Shown here one piece after another: positions 26,647-35,906 of a stretch of DNA of 64,000 nt; the stretch's first letter is position 1, and every line of letters begins with the position of its first letter. The stretch is taken from positions 251,116 through 315,115 of the forward strand of contig NZ_VTEX01000001.1 of the NCBI RefSeq assembly GCF_008180865.1, written 5' to 3'. The notes under the pieces are model-generated. The model had not been told where the DNA came from. It did no database searches and saw nothing but the letters and a program-made list of their open reading frames with translations. The stretch comes from Rossellomorea aquimaris. GTDB lineage: Bacteria > Bacillota > Bacilli > Bacillales > Bacillaceae_B. The position numbers were made by a program, and so were the translations under genes.

Positions 26647-26910
26647 TAAATGAAAAAATGAAAATGTTTTATATCATGTTTAGGCTCTTTTTGAACCGGG
26701 TAAAGCCATAGTAGAAAGAGATCATATAGCGTATGTTAAACCTATGTATAGGAAATTTGACAAATTGGTTAAAACTATGTTCAAGGGACAGTAATTCATG
26801 TATAATACATAATAGAGATTTCTTATTTAAACTTATTTTAATTAACAGTCTATGTTTAAAATGAAATACTCTATATTATAAAAAAATCCTTAAGGGAGTG
26901 TGAATGATTC
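26647..26910 (+). promoter_or_regulatory. spx upstream region with promoter
   Basis: The best promoter is TGTTCA, 17 nt, TATAAT (26778-26806), leaving a roughly 100-nt leader. A separate TTGACA at 26757-26762 lacks a well-spaced -10. B. subtilis spx has several promoters under PerR and YodB; I cannot recognise those operators here. Confidence 0.5.
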
Positions 26911-27306
26911 GTGGTTACATTATTCACTTCACCTAGTTGTACATCTTGTCGTAAGGCAAAAGCTTGGTTAGAAGAGCATGAGATTCCATATACAGAGCGT
27001 AACGTATTTTCTGAGCCATTAAGCATTGATGAAATAAAGGAAATCCTGCGTATGACTGAGGATGGAACGGATGAAATCATTTCAACGCGTTCTAAGACAT
27101 TCCAAAAGCTTAATGTAGATTTAGAAACTTTACCACTTCAAGAACTGTTCGAGCTTATTCAGAAAAATCCTGGTCTTTTAAGACGTCCAATCATCTTGGA
27201 TGAGAAACGTCTTCAGGTAGGATACAATGAAGATGAAATCAGACGTTTCTTACCTAGAAAGGTTCGTACGTTCCAGCTTCTCGAAGCTCAAAGAATGGTA
27301 AACTAA
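26911..27306 (+). CDS. spxA: Spx, thiol-stress global regulator
   Basis: This ArsC-fold protein binds the RNA polymerase alpha subunit and switches on thiol-homeostasis genes. Its 131 aa hold the redox switch Cys10-x2-Cys13 (SPSCTSC), Gly52 (DGTDE) and Arg92 (LLRRPI), all needed in B. subtilis Spx. The start is GTG, about 11 nt after AAGGGAG. Spx is degraded by ClpXP with the SpxH adaptor, which is also in this window. Confidence 0.97.
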   Translation: MVTLFTSPSCTSCRKAKAWLEEHEIPYTERNVFSEPLSIDEIKEILRMTEDGTDEIISTRSKTFQKLNVDLETLPLQELFELIQKNPGLLRRPIILDEKRLQVGYNEDEIRRFLPRKVRTFQLLEAQRMVN

Positions 27307-27355
27307 AGTATTCTTACATTCTCATCATATTATCAATGTTTGAGAATATATAAGG

Positions 27356-27412
27356 AAAAAGGGGCTGACCCTTTAAGGAACGTTGCGTATCCTTTCGGGT
27401 CAACCCTTTTTA
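27356..27412 (+). terminator. spx terminator
   Basis: AAAAGGGGCTGACCC pairs with GGGTCAACCCTTTT; an inner AAGGA/TCCTT stem extends it. Ts follow. Confidence 0.88.
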
Positions 27413-27665
27413 TATTAGTATAAGTATTAACACTTGAATTTTCTGCAAATATTCGCTAAAATGTCAAAAACACGTTAAATAGTGGGATTAGTGAAGGAAA
27501 AAATGGGTGTTATTTTTATTCCATTTTCAGTGTTTATATCATAAAATAGAAGTACAAGGTACAAACTAACCTAAATGTATCTTCTATCTTCACCAGCAAT
27601 CGAGCAAAATTGCTCAGAGGGTGTAGTCCCTTCACCAACATCATGCAAGAAGGGAGAGGTGTTAA
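27413..27665 (+). other. mecA upstream leader
   Basis: There is no gene here. It contains a perfect dyad GAGCAA-AA-TTGCTC at 27602-27615 and a GGTG...CACC dyad right after it, both within the 65 nt before the mecA ribosome-binding site (GAAGGGAGAGG). They could form a leader structure. No clear -35/-10 pair stood out. Confidence 0.45.
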
Positions 27666-28337
27666 ATGGAAATCGAACGCATTAATGAAAATACGGTCAA
27701 GTTCTATATATCCTACGGGGATATAGAAGATCGCGGCTTTGACCGCGAGGAGATCTGGTATAATCGTGAACGAAGTGAAGAACTCTTCTGGGAAATGATG
27801 GATGAAGTTCATCAAGAAGAAGATTTCGGAATTGAAGGACCGCTATGGATTCAAGTTCAAGCGTTAGATAAAGGGCTTGAAGTACTGGTTACAAGAGCTC
27901 AGGTTTCAAAGGATGGTCAGCGATTTGAGTTGCCTATCCCAGAGGATAAGCTCAAGGAACTTCCTGTAGATGAACGGATAGAGGAGCTTCTGGATCAGCA
28001 TTTCCAAATCAAGCAGGATCAAGATGGGGAAGCAGAAGTGGCACTGGATTTCACTTTGAAGTTCAATGATTTCGAAGATGCGATTTCTTTATCCCATCGG
28101 ATGAAAGAAATGCCTTTAGATCATTTGGAAACAAAGCTGCTTGCATTCGAAAATAGATATTTTATTTACGTTAAATTTTCAGAAGAGCACTTCTCGGAAG
28201 AAGATATCGACAATATGTTAAGTATACTACTTGAATATGCGGATGAGTCACGAATGACCGTTCATCGCCTAGAAGAGTATGGAAAAGTAGTCATTAATGA
28301 ACATGTGTTTGGGACATTAAGTGAACACTTTTCTTAA
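27666..28337 (+). CDS. mecA: MecA, ClpC adaptor protein
   Basis: MecA delivers ComK and other substrates to ClpCP and drives ClpC assembly. The 223-aa protein has the N-terminal substrate-binding domain (MEIERINENTVKFYISYGDI, EEIWYNRERSEELFWEMMDE), an acidic linker, and the C-terminal ClpC-binding domain (about 115-223, LDFTLKFNDFEDAISLSHRM). Together with spx, spxH, med, comZ and coiA it makes this stretch rich in competence and proteolysis control. Confidence 0.96.
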   Translation: MEIERINENTVKFYISYGDIEDRGFDREEIWYNRERSEELFWEMMDEVHQEEDFGIEGPLWIQVQALDKGLEVLVTRAQVSKDGQRFELPIPEDKLKELPVDERIEELLDQHFQIKQDQDGEAEVALDFTLKFNDFEDAISLSHRMKEMPLDHLETKLLAFENRYFIYVKFSEEHFSEEDIDNMLSILLEYADESRMTVHRLEEYGKVVINEHVFGTLSEHFS

Positions 28338-28342
28338 GGATC

Positions 28343-28377
28343 ATACCGGTTTCATTTAGAAATCGGTATTTTTTTAT
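28343..28377 (+). terminator. mecA terminator
   Basis: TACCGGTTTC pairs with GAAATCGGTA across ATTTA, followed by seven Ts. Confidence 0.88.
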
Positions 28378-28411
28378 TTAGCTCATTAAGCCAGTGGAAG
28401 GTGTTAGAGGT

Positions 28412-29917
28412 ATGAAAAATACAGTGAGAGTCCTCTTATTTATTGCTGTCCTCGTGTTAAGTTATATTTTTTATTTTGATCAGTACCTTTCAGGAATGGT
28501 CAAATATATTAGTCTGGTTTTTACATTCTCTGTCATTGTGATAGGATTTCTTATCTTCTTTGAGAATCGCCATCCCACTCAAACATTAACATGGTTAGTT
28601 GTTTTAGGTGCTTTTCCATTCCTTGGCTTTATCTTCTATTTATTGTTTGGCCGAAACTACCGGAAAGAGAAAATGTATAAGAAGAAGTACATATTGGACA
28701 AGGAAACCTACAATAAATTTGAGCCTGGCCCTAAGGAAATGAACGCTGAAATGTTCGGTTTGTTTCAAGAAAAACACTTTCAGCTTGCTCAGCGAATAGG
28801 AAACAGTGCCATTTCCTTTTCCAGTGAAACGAAGCTTTTAACCAATGGTAACGAGACATTCGGGGAAATCCTGAGGTGGTTAAAAACTGCCAAGCATCAC
28901 ATTCATATGGAATATTATATTGTCCGTCATGATGATATTGGCAATCAGATTAAAGATATCCTTATTGAACGAGCCAATAATGGTGTGAAAATTCGCTTTC
29001 TTTATGACGCGGTTGGGGCATGGCAATTATCTAAGGATTATATTGCTGAATTAAAAGACGCAGGGATTGAAGTGGTTCCGTTTGGTCCAGTCAAAATCCC
29101 TGTTCTCAATAATAAGTTTAACTTCCGAAATCATCGCAAGATCATCGTCATTGATGGAAGTATTGGATTTGTTGGGGGACTTAATATTGGCGATGAATAC
29201 TTAGGGAAAAATCCACATTTTGGTTTCTGGAGGGATACCCACTTATTTGTAAGGGGGGAAGCGGTTCGAACCTTGCAGCTCATTTTTCTTCAAGATTGGT
29301 ATTATATGACGAATGACGATTTCTTGACTCCAGGGTATTTAAGCCCTGATCCATTGGAAAATGCAAACGATGGTGGAGTTCAAATGATTGCAGGAGGACC
29401 TGATAATGAGTTGAGCGTATTGAAGAATATATTCTTCTCGATGATCACTTCTGCAAGAAAAAGCGTTTGGGTTGCATCACCATATTTCATACCGGATGAA
29501 GATATTTTTTCAGCACTTAAAATTGCTGCATTGAGTGGTGTGGATGTAAGGCTTTTGGTTCCCCATAAGCCTGATAAACGAATTGTATTTCACGCTTCAC
29601 GATCTTATTTCCCCGATCTTCTCGAAGCAGGAGCCCGAATCTTTGAATATCAAAAGGGCTTTATGCATAGTAAGATCGTCATAGTCGATGAAGAAATGGC
29701 ATCGATCGGGACATCTAATATGGATATGAGAAGTTTTCATTTAAACTTTGAAGTTAATGCATTCTTATATAAAACAGAAAGTACCGACTCTCTAGTGAAG
29801 GAATATTTACATGATTTAGAGGATGCAGAGGAACTGCAGCTGGAAGAGTTTCAAAAGAGACATCTTGGCTACCGGTTATTGGAATCCACTTCACGCTTAA
29901 TGTCACCTCTATTATAA
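28412..29917 (+). CDS. cls: Cardiolipin synthase
   Basis: This membrane enzyme condenses two phosphatidylglycerols to cardiolipin. The ATG was preferred over an in-frame GTG 18 nt upstream because GGAAGG lies before it. The 501-aa product has two N-terminal membrane helices (about 5-25 and 31-50), a PLDNc_N segment (TLTWLVVLGAFPFLGFIFYL) and two HKD motifs (His241-x-Lys243 in NHRKIIVIDG; His419-x-Lys421 in MHSKIVIVDEE), both intact. Which B. subtilis paralog (ClsA, YwiE) it matches cannot be settled by eye. Confidence 0.93.
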   Translation: MKNTVRVLLFIAVLVLSYIFYFDQYLSGMVKYISLVFTFSVIVIGFLIFFENRHPTQTLTWLVVLGAFPFLGFIFYLLFGRNYRKEKMYKKKYILDKETYNKFEPGPKEMNAEMFGLFQEKHFQLAQRIGNSAISFSSETKLLTNGNETFGEILRWLKTAKHHIHMEYYIVRHDDIGNQIKDILIERANNGVKIRFLYDAVGAWQLSKDYIAELKDAGIEVVPFGPVKIPVLNNKFNFRNHRKIIVIDGSIGFVGGLNIGDEYLGKNPHFGFWRDTHLFVRGEAVRTLQLIFLQDWYYMTNDDFLTPGYLSPDPLENANDGGVQMIAGGPDNELSVLKNIFFSMITSARKSVWVASPYFIPDEDIFSALKIAALSGVDVRLLVPHKPDKRIVFHASRSYFPDLLEAGARIFEYQKGFMHSKIVIVDEEMASIGTSNMDMRSFHLNFEVNAFLYKTESTDSLVKEYLHDLEDAEELQLEEFQKRHLGYRLLESTSRLMSPLL

Positions 29918-29922
29918 GAATA

Positions 29923-29959
29923 AGCCTTCAAGTGATTTTTTGCTTGGAGGTTTTTTTTG
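29923..29959 (+). terminator. cls terminator
   Basis: GCCTTCAAG pairs with CTTGGAGG across a T-rich loop, followed by eight Ts. Confidence 0.85.
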
Positions 29960-30006
29960 AAGGATTTTCACGAATATTGGCGAATAATTATTGAAGGAGG
30001 TGTTCT

Positions 30007-31200
30007 ATGTTAACAGCTTTATTAGGAGAAAAAGTATTTTCAACCATTCATTACACAAGAGAGGAATTAAAGAATCTGCGACGTAAGCGTAATATATTTC
30101 TCTGTCCTCATTGTTCATCCGAATTGAACCTTCGCATCGGAAACCAAAACGTCCCACATTTTGCTCATCAGTCCCAGTTCCTTTGTGAGCTTGGAAAGCA
30201 GCATGAGTCACCCCGACATTTGCTTACTAAACAACTGCTATATGAAAGGTTAAGAAAGCATTTTTCGGAGGTAAAGGTTGAATATTATGTAAAAGAGATT
30301 CAGCAAATCGCTGATGTATATGTAAAAACGGATACGAAAAAAATTGCCATTGAGATTCAATGCTCTTCCATTCCCATCCCCGACATCCTTTCCAGAACTC
30401 GTGGATATCAAAGTCAAAACATCACTCCATTCTGGATGCTTACCCAACCAGTGACAGAAAAACAAAAGGGATTACTGCAATTACCGTCATTTCAGCAATC
30501 ATTTATCCGGTATTCACCCCATTTGCACCATTTTCTTCTCCATTTTTCTCCTGAAGATAGAAGCTTTACAATATTTACTCATCTCATACCTGTTTCAGTC
30601 TCAGCTTTTATTAGTGCAGCGCCTGTCAGGATCCCTATCGAGCAATTCACTCTTCCTTTGTCCATCCCACATCCTACAGTCAATCACCCATATTTATTAA
30701 AAAACTGGAATCAATTCCGAATGAAGTGGATCTATAACAAACTTCATTACAATAAAGCGAAAGACGATTTATTTTTACGGGAAGTGTATAGAGAAGGGGA
30801 TACATTTTTATATTTACCTTTATTTGTTGGAATGCCAGTGTTTCCTCATGGAATCCATTTTAAGAATCATGCGATCGAGTGGCAATACTATTTGTGGAAG
30901 GATTGTATGAAGAAAGATACATTTTTTTCAGAGGAAAAAGTAGTTGAGGTTCTAAAAAGAAGGATGGATAGAGGATATTTAGAATTCCGTACGCTTCCTT
31001 TTGTATGTGGGGACCAGCTGCTAAAGGAAATAGTAAAGAGCTATTTGTCTCTCTTGAATGATATGCAGGTAGTCAGAAGGATGGACGGTGGGCAATATCA
31101 GCTCTCTCGGCCGTGGAATTGTCCTGACAACTGTTCGGGCTTCGAAAAGCATCAGCATGATTTTTTTCCTAAATGGAAGCATATATTAAAAAAGGTCTAA
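30007..31200 (+). CDS. coiA: CoiA, competence protein with nuclease-like domain
   Basis: CoiA is needed for genetic transformation, at the recombination step. Its 397 aa start with a zinc-ribbon-like segment (FLCPHCSSELNLRIGNQNVP then HFAH) followed by an endonuclease-like core: IADVYVKTDTKKIAIEIQCS carries the D-x(n)-E-x-Q pattern of PD-(D/E)XK nucleases, and SRTRGYQSQNITPFWML continues the fold. GAAGGAGG precedes the ATG. Position between mecA and pepF matches B. subtilis yjbF. Confidence 0.9.
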   Translation: MLTALLGEKVFSTIHYTREELKNLRRKRNIFLCPHCSSELNLRIGNQNVPHFAHQSQFLCELGKQHESPRHLLTKQLLYERLRKHFSEVKVEYYVKEIQQIADVYVKTDTKKIAIEIQCSSIPIPDILSRTRGYQSQNITPFWMLTQPVTEKQKGLLQLPSFQQSFIRYSPHLHHFLLHFSPEDRSFTIFTHLIPVSVSAFISAAPVRIPIEQFTLPLSIPHPTVNHPYLLKNWNQFRMKWIYNKLHYNKAKDDLFLREVYREGDTFLYLPLFVGMPVFPHGIHFKNHAIEWQYYLWKDCMKKDTFFSEEKVVEVLKRRMDRGYLEFRTLPFVCGDQLLKEIVKSYLSLLNDMQVVRRMDGGQYQLSRPWNCPDNCSGFEKHQHDFFPKWKHILKKV

Positions 31201-31288
31201 CAAAGATTGTTTTGTTGCAGGAAAATCTTAGATAAGAGAGAATGTAACTATAAGGAATTTTCTGTAGATTTAAGAATGGAGGATGTAT

Positions 31289-33112
31289 ATGTCTAAAGAT
31301 ACAGCTACGAAAAGTCTGCCTGGCAGGAAAGAGGTAGAGGAGAAGTTAACGTGGAGATTGGAAGATATTTTTGAAAGTGATGAAGCCTGGGAAAAAGAGT
31401 ACAAAGCAATTAAAGAGTTAACGGGTAAGGCAGACGAGTTTAAAGGAACTTTAGGAGAGAGTGCAGATCAGCTTTATAAAGCATTTGCCTTCCAGGATGA
31501 AATTATGGAACGTATGGGTAGGGTTTATACATATTCTCATATGCGCTATGACCAGGACACAACCAATTCATACTATCAAGGACTCGATGACCGTGCCAAA
31601 AGTCTTTATACACAGTTAGGGAGTAAATTTGCCTACTTAGTACCTGAAGTTCTCTCGATTGAGGAAAGTAAGCTTCAAGGATTTCTTGACGAAAAGGAAG
31701 AGTTGAAGAAATACAAGCATGCTTTAGAAGAAATTAATCTCCAGCGTCCACATGTTCTATCAGCGGAGGAAGAAGCATTACTTGCTCAAGCTTCCGAAGT
31801 GTTCAGTGCGGCTAGTAACACGTTTGGTATGCTGAACAATGCAGACTTGGAGTTTCCGAGCATTAAAGATGAAAACGGGGAAGAAGTGGACATCACACAT
31901 GGCCGTTTCATTCGTTTCCTGGAGAGCAGTGATCGACGAGTACGGGAAGAAGCGTTTAAAAAAGTGTATGAAACATACGGCAAATTTGAAAATACGTTTG
32001 CCTCTACATTAAGTGGAGCAGTGAAGAAAGATAACTTCGTCGCAAACGTAAGACATTATGATTCTGCAAGACATGCGGCATTATCAAATAACAATATTCC
32101 TGAACAGGTGTATGATAACCTGGTTGATACAGTCAATAAGAACCTTCATTTGCTGCAGCGCTATGTAAAGCTTCGAAAGAAAGTATTAGGCTTGGATGAA
32201 GTTCATATGTATGACTTATATACACCGTTAGTGAAGGAAGTCAAGATGGACATCAGCTATGATGAAGCACAGAACATGATCCTGGATGGCTTAAAGCCTT
32301 TAGGGGAAGAATATGCCAATGTCCTGAAAGAAGGCTTTGATAACCGTTGGGTGGATGTTGTCGAGAATAAAGGAAAAAGAAGTGGTGCATACTCTTCAGG
32401 AGCATACGGCACCAACCCTTATATCCTCATGAACTGGCAGGATAATGTGAACAATCTATTTACACTGGCTCATGAATTCGGACATAGTGTTCACAGCTAT
32501 TATACACGCAGTGCTCAGCCGTACACGTACGGACATTACTCCATCTTTGTTGCCGAGGTGGCTTCTACATGTAATGAAGCTCTCTTGAATGATTATCTAT
32601 TAAATACTATTGATGACGAGAAAAAACGTCTGTACCTATTAAATCATTACCTGGAAGGATTCAGAGGAACCGTTTTCCGTCAAACCATGTTTGCAGAATT
32701 TGAACACCTCATTCATAAGAAAGCTCAAGAAGGAGACGCCCTGACTTCTGAATTCTTAACGAAAGAGTATTATGAATTGAATAAGAAGTATTTCGGAGAA
32801 GACATCTCGATTGATGAAGAGATTGGATTGGAATGGGCTCGAATTCCTCACTTCTACTACAATTACTATGTTTATCAATATGCAACCGGCTTCTCGGCTG
32901 CGACCGCTCTCAGTCAGCAAATCCTTGAAGAAGGAGAACCGGCCGTAGAACGCTACATCGATTTCCTGAAAGCGGGGAGCTCTGATTATCCGATTGAAGT
33001 TTTGAAAAAAGCAGGAGTGGATGTGACAACCTCCAAGCCGGTGGAAGATGCATGCAAAGTCTTTGAAGAAAAGTTGAATGAAATGGAAGAACTGCTTGAA
33101 AAATTACAGTAA
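31289..33112 (+). CDS. pepF: Oligoendopeptidase F (M3 family)
   Basis: This cytosolic zinc peptidase trims peptides of about 7-17 residues. The second ATG was chosen because GGAGG sits 6 nt before it; the first has no space. The 607-aa chain has an N-terminal PepF lobe and the catalytic HEFGH (395-399) in FTLAHEFGHSVHSYYTR, with the downstream Glu in FVAEVASTCNEALLNDYLL. It could supply amino acids from peptides imported by Opp, and PepF has been tied to sporulation signalling in Bacillus when overproduced. Confidence 0.96.
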   Translation: MSKDTATKSLPGRKEVEEKLTWRLEDIFESDEAWEKEYKAIKELTGKADEFKGTLGESADQLYKAFAFQDEIMERMGRVYTYSHMRYDQDTTNSYYQGLDDRAKSLYTQLGSKFAYLVPEVLSIEESKLQGFLDEKEELKKYKHALEEINLQRPHVLSAEEEALLAQASEVFSAASNTFGMLNNADLEFPSIKDENGEEVDITHGRFIRFLESSDRRVREEAFKKVYETYGKFENTFASTLSGAVKKDNFVANVRHYDSARHAALSNNNIPEQVYDNLVDTVNKNLHLLQRYVKLRKKVLGLDEVHMYDLYTPLVKEVKMDISYDEAQNMILDGLKPLGEEYANVLKEGFDNRWVDVVENKGKRSGAYSSGAYGTNPYILMNWQDNVNNLFTLAHEFGHSVHSYYTRSAQPYTYGHYSIFVAEVASTCNEALLNDYLLNTIDDEKKRLYLLNHYLEGFRGTVFRQTMFAEFEHLIHKKAQEGDALTSEFLTKEYYELNKKYFGEDISIDEEIGLEWARIPHFYYNYYVYQYATGFSAATALSQQILEEGEPAVERYIDFLKAGSSDYPIEVLKKAGVDVTTSKPVEDACKVFEEKLNEMEELLEKLQ

Positions 33113-33144
33113 TTAGAGATCAGGTGCCTACTGGTTAAAAAATA

Positions 33145-33187
33145 AACTCCCCTTAGAGATGAATATATTCTAAGGGGGTTTTTATTT
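33145..33187 (+). terminator. pepF terminator
   Basis: AACTCCCCTTAGA pairs with TTCTAAGGGGG across a 10-nt loop, followed by five Ts. Confidence 0.88.
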
Positions 33188-33217
33188 GGGGGGAGTTTTC
33201 GAAAGAAGGTCCCTCCC

Positions 33218-33406
33218 TCATTTCATTGATTTGAATCCTTTGAAGCGGTTGCGGTTTCCTAGGGAGTGGAAGAAGAGCAGGAGTGAGAGAAAGAGGATCG
33301 GGGATGTAATATAGACCGGAACAAGGCGCATGAGTCCGAGGATGTTTATGAAGAAGCTGATCATGATTAACAGCAGGAGGATTCCGTATTTTATTTTTAG
33401 TGCCAT
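33218..33406 (-). CDS. Small membrane protein, 62 aa
   Basis: Two hydrophobic helices (about 6-28 and 33-50) are followed by a basic tail SLGNRNRFKGFKSMK. GGAGGG lies 7 nt before the ATG, a convincing ribosome-binding site. No family was recognised. It runs against pepF and is isolated from spxH by about 280 nt. Confidence 0.65.
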   Translation of the reverse strand: MALKIKYGILLLLIMISFFINILGLMRLVPVYITSPILFLSLLLFFHSLGNRNRFKGFKSMK

Positions 33407-33624
33407 ATCATTTCCCTCCGGTGATAAGTTGTCTTATACACATGTATATGAAGGAGGGGAGGGGAACATGAATGGTTTTTGACAATATTGTGAAATACCA
33501 TACAAACAACTTGCCAATACAAGTGGATGCGTGATATATTATCAGTGTGAAGTTGATCACAAGCAAACATATACCCCTTTGTTTGACCGTGAAAAATTTC
33601 TCCCATCCCCTTTGTTCGTATTGA
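33407..33624. other. Intergenic region with no recognised gene
   Basis: It contains the promoter region of the 62-aa membrane gene at its left end. I see no open frame with a ribosome-binding site and no RNA motif in the rest. Confidence 0.4.
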
Positions 33625-33657
33625 AAAACCGATGTTGGAAACAACATCGGCTTTTCT
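33625..33657. terminator. spxH terminator
   Basis: AAAACCGATGTTG pairs with CAACATCGGCTTTT across a 4-nt loop, with A/T-runs on both sides; it serves the minus-strand operon. Confidence 0.85.
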
Positions 33658-33690
33658 TGTTTATTGGCTTATTTTAATATATCGGAATAA

Positions 33691-34557
33691 TTAATGACTT
33701 ATATATTTCCAAAAAGTTCCGTGTTTTGCAGGAAGCCTCTTTACTTTTTGCTGAAGTGTCCATTTCTTCATTTGCTTTTCTACTTCTTCAATGGATAAAT
33801 CATAGACAACGGCTATTTCCTTCGATGCCACTACACGATAATATTTCATGAATACTTCCAGCGGAGGCAATGGTTGCTTATCAGGTTTCTCTCCAAGCAT
33901 TTCTTCAATAATATGAACATACACCTCGTAGGAATACAATCCCGTGATCTTTAAGCCTTCGTCTTCAATATTTTCATTAAAGAAGACCAATGTAGGAATT
34001 TCTTCTACTTCCATCTCAGATGTGATCTTTACATCACACTGAAATGCTTTGGACGCAGATGATGAATTGATGTCGTTCATAAATTCGCTCAAATCAAGCT
34101 TGGCTGCTTGAGCACATTCCATGAGTACCTCGATATTGGAAATGTCCTGTTTCTGTAAGAATAATCTTTCCTGTAAAAATCTTAGAAACCGGATACCCGA
34201 ATGTTTTCCTTGAAGCTCGGCAGCTTTAATGGCGAAAGAAGCAAGATAAGGTGAATCAATTGGATTATCTATCCATAAGCTTCCGTCGCACGACATTCCC
34301 GAACGGCTGGCTGTTTTATCCCATTGCTGTGCTAAATCTTCCTTCTTACGTTTGGTCGCTATGTTTAAAGATGCAAGCTGGCCGCTCAAAATGTAACGTA
34401 TACGAAAGTATTGTCCGTATTCAATGTGCAATTTCTTTAAGATTGGTTCAAGAGCCCAGCATTCCGGGCAAAGAGGGTCAACAAACATATATATTTCCAG
34501 AGGTTTCTTATCATGTCCACACCCTTTAAGGTGATGCCAGCTATTTGTTCTAGTCAA
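33691..34557 (-). CDS. spxH: SpxH (YjbH), ClpXP adaptor for Spx
   Basis: This DsbA/thioredoxin-like protein presents Spx to ClpXP. The 288-aa chain has a His/Cys-rich N-terminus (SWHHLKGCGHD) that can bind zinc, a C30-P-E-C33 site after YMFVDPL and a cis-Pro region EVEEIPTLVFFNE. Its stop-proximal part carries a KQMKKWTLQQKVKRLP helix. It overlaps the upstream yjbI by 8 nt, the conserved yjbI-yjbH pair, transcribed from yjbI. Confidence 0.95.
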   Translation of the reverse strand: MTRTNSWHHLKGCGHDKKPLEIYMFVDPLCPECWALEPILKKLHIEYGQYFRIRYILSGQLASLNIATKRKKEDLAQQWDKTASRSGMSCDGSLWIDNPIDSPYLASFAIKAAELQGKHSGIRFLRFLQERLFLQKQDISNIEVLMECAQAAKLDLSEFMNDINSSSASKAFQCDVKITSEMEVEEIPTLVFFNENIEDEGLKITGLYSYEVYVHIIEEMLGEKPDKQPLPPLEVFMKYYRVVASKEIAVVYDLSIEEVEKQMKKWTLQQKVKRLPAKHGTFWKYISH

Positions 34558-34951
34558 TGCTATTACCCTTTGAAGTTTCTGTATTCACCATATGATGGGC
34601 GGTTAATACGAGTCTGTGAAAAAAGTCATCTCTTACTGGACCCTCTAGATTGACTTCATCCATTGCCTCATGCATACAGCTTAACCAAGCCTTTGCCCGT
34701 TCCTCCGTGATGGGAAATGGCAGATGTCTTGCGCGGAGCATGGGGTGACCATGCTCCTCTGTGTAAAGCGCAGGACCACCTAAATATTGAGTTAGAAATT
34801 GTTTTTGTTTGCGAGCTGTTTCGGTTAAATCATCAGGGAATATTGGTGCTAACTCGGGATGATTCGCTACTTTATTATAAAAAGCTTCAACGAGCATGGA
34901 GAGTTTCTTTTCGCCGATAAGATTATAAGGCATTTGTGGTTTCTCGACCAT
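34550..34951 (-). CDS. yjbI: Truncated hemoglobin (group II), YjbI
   Basis: This 133-aa 2-on-2 globin has an AFYNKVANHPELAPIFPDDL helix start, the GGPALYTEEHGHPMLRARHLPF block containing the proximal-region His, and the C-terminal Trp in AKAWLSCMHEAMDE typical of group II. In B. subtilis YjbI can protect SpxH or other proteins by peroxidase-like chemistry and is co-transcribed with spxH. Here the coupling is kept. Confidence 0.93.
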   Translation of the reverse strand: MVEKPQMPYNLIGEKKLSMLVEAFYNKVANHPELAPIFPDDLTETARKQKQFLTQYLGGPALYTEEHGHPMLRARHLPFPITEERAKAWLSCMHEAMDEVNLEGPVRDDFFHRLVLTAHHMVNTETSKGNSID

Positions 34952-35177
34952 AAGAATGACTCCTTTTTACTTAGATTGTATGTTTATTCTAGCAAGCATT
35001 TATTTATATCTCAAACAAATCGCCTTACATCAACTTATTATTCCTAAATTAGTGTTGCCTTTTTTCTGATGTCTATCCCGATTTCAGGAACCTTATGGGG
35101 GATGGTGAAGATAGGTTTAAGAGGAGGTAGGTCTATCAGACTGTAGCTTTTGTCGTGAGTCTTGATAGGAAAATACA
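34952..35177. other. Upstream region of yjbI
   Basis: About 225 nt between the divergent cwlQ terminator and yjbI. The yjbI ribosome-binding site (AAAAGGAGT on the minus strand) is at its left end. A purine-rich segment near 35100-35130 resembles a ribosome-binding site on the plus strand but has no start codon or frame after it. Confidence 0.4.
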
Positions 35178-35208
35178 TAAAAAAGGCTGACCAAAAGTGG
35201 TCAGCCTG
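35178..35208 (-). terminator. cwlQ terminator
   Basis: AGGCTGACCA pairs with TGGTCAGCCT across 4 nt; on the minus strand six Ts follow. Confidence 0.9.
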
Positions 35209-35212
35209 CTTA

Positions 35213-35854
35213 TCATGCAAAATAGCGGTCGGTCACTTTTTTTACATAAGCAGTGGTTTCTTTAAACGGTGGGATCCCGTTGTATTTATCGACATTTCCG
35301 GGACCTGCGTTATAGGCTGCGAGAGCCAGTTTAACGTCCCCATTGTACTTATCGAGCATCTGCTTTAAGTATTTGGTTCCGGCGAATACGTTTTCTTCCG
35401 CATCAAAGATGTTGTTTACGCCAAGCCCCCTTGCAGTACTGGGCATGAGCTGCATTAACCCGGATGCACCCGCATGGCTGACTGCATTAGGGTTGAAGTT
35501 GGACTCAATATGAATGACCGCTTGAATCAGTTTTGTGGGAATACCATAGTGGTCCGCCGCTCTGGAGATGATTTCATCAATCTCCCCGGGAGCATTCAGG
35601 TTCGGTTTGTTCAAAGCGGAAAGTCCAAGAGGAGGTGGTGAAAGAGAGAATGGTGTTTTGGTTTCCAATGCCTCTTTAACTGCCCCTAATGTTTGGTTCA
35701 TATTTAAATGTGTCTGGTTAGTGTGAAGTGCCTGATTTAATAGTTGTTGAAAGAGATCAGTGGACATGTCAGTGTTTTGCTGAACAGAAGATACTGAACC
35801 CAAGCTGTTTAGAGCTTGCAACTCCATCATCGTTCTCAACTGCTGAACATTCAT
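35213..35854 (-). CDS. cwlQ: CwlQ (YjbJ), lytic transglycosylase
   Basis: This peptidoglycan-cleaving enzyme, reported in B. subtilis to have both muramidase and soluble lytic transglycosylase activity, has 213 aa. The N-terminal 90 residues are Gln/Leu-rich and low in complexity; the SLT domain follows with catalytic Glu in [33 protein letters not shown] and [18 protein letters not shown]. No classical signal peptide is visible, as in its homologs. Expression is from a lone gene with its own terminator. Confidence 0.93.
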   Translation of the reverse strand: MNVQQLRTMMELQALNSLGSVSSVQQNTDMSTDLFQQLLNQALHTNQTHLNMNQTLGAVKEALETKTPFSLSPPPLGLSALNKPNLNAPGEIDEIISRAADHYGIPTKLIQAVIHIESNFNPNAVSHAGASGLMQLMPSTARGLGVNNIFDAEENVFAGTKYLKQMLDKYNGDVKLALAAYNAGPGNVDKYNGIPPFKETTAYVKKVTDRYFA

Positions 35855-35906
35855 GAGTATAACTCCTCTTCTGAAAGACTTTATTCATATACTATATCGG
35901 TAATCG

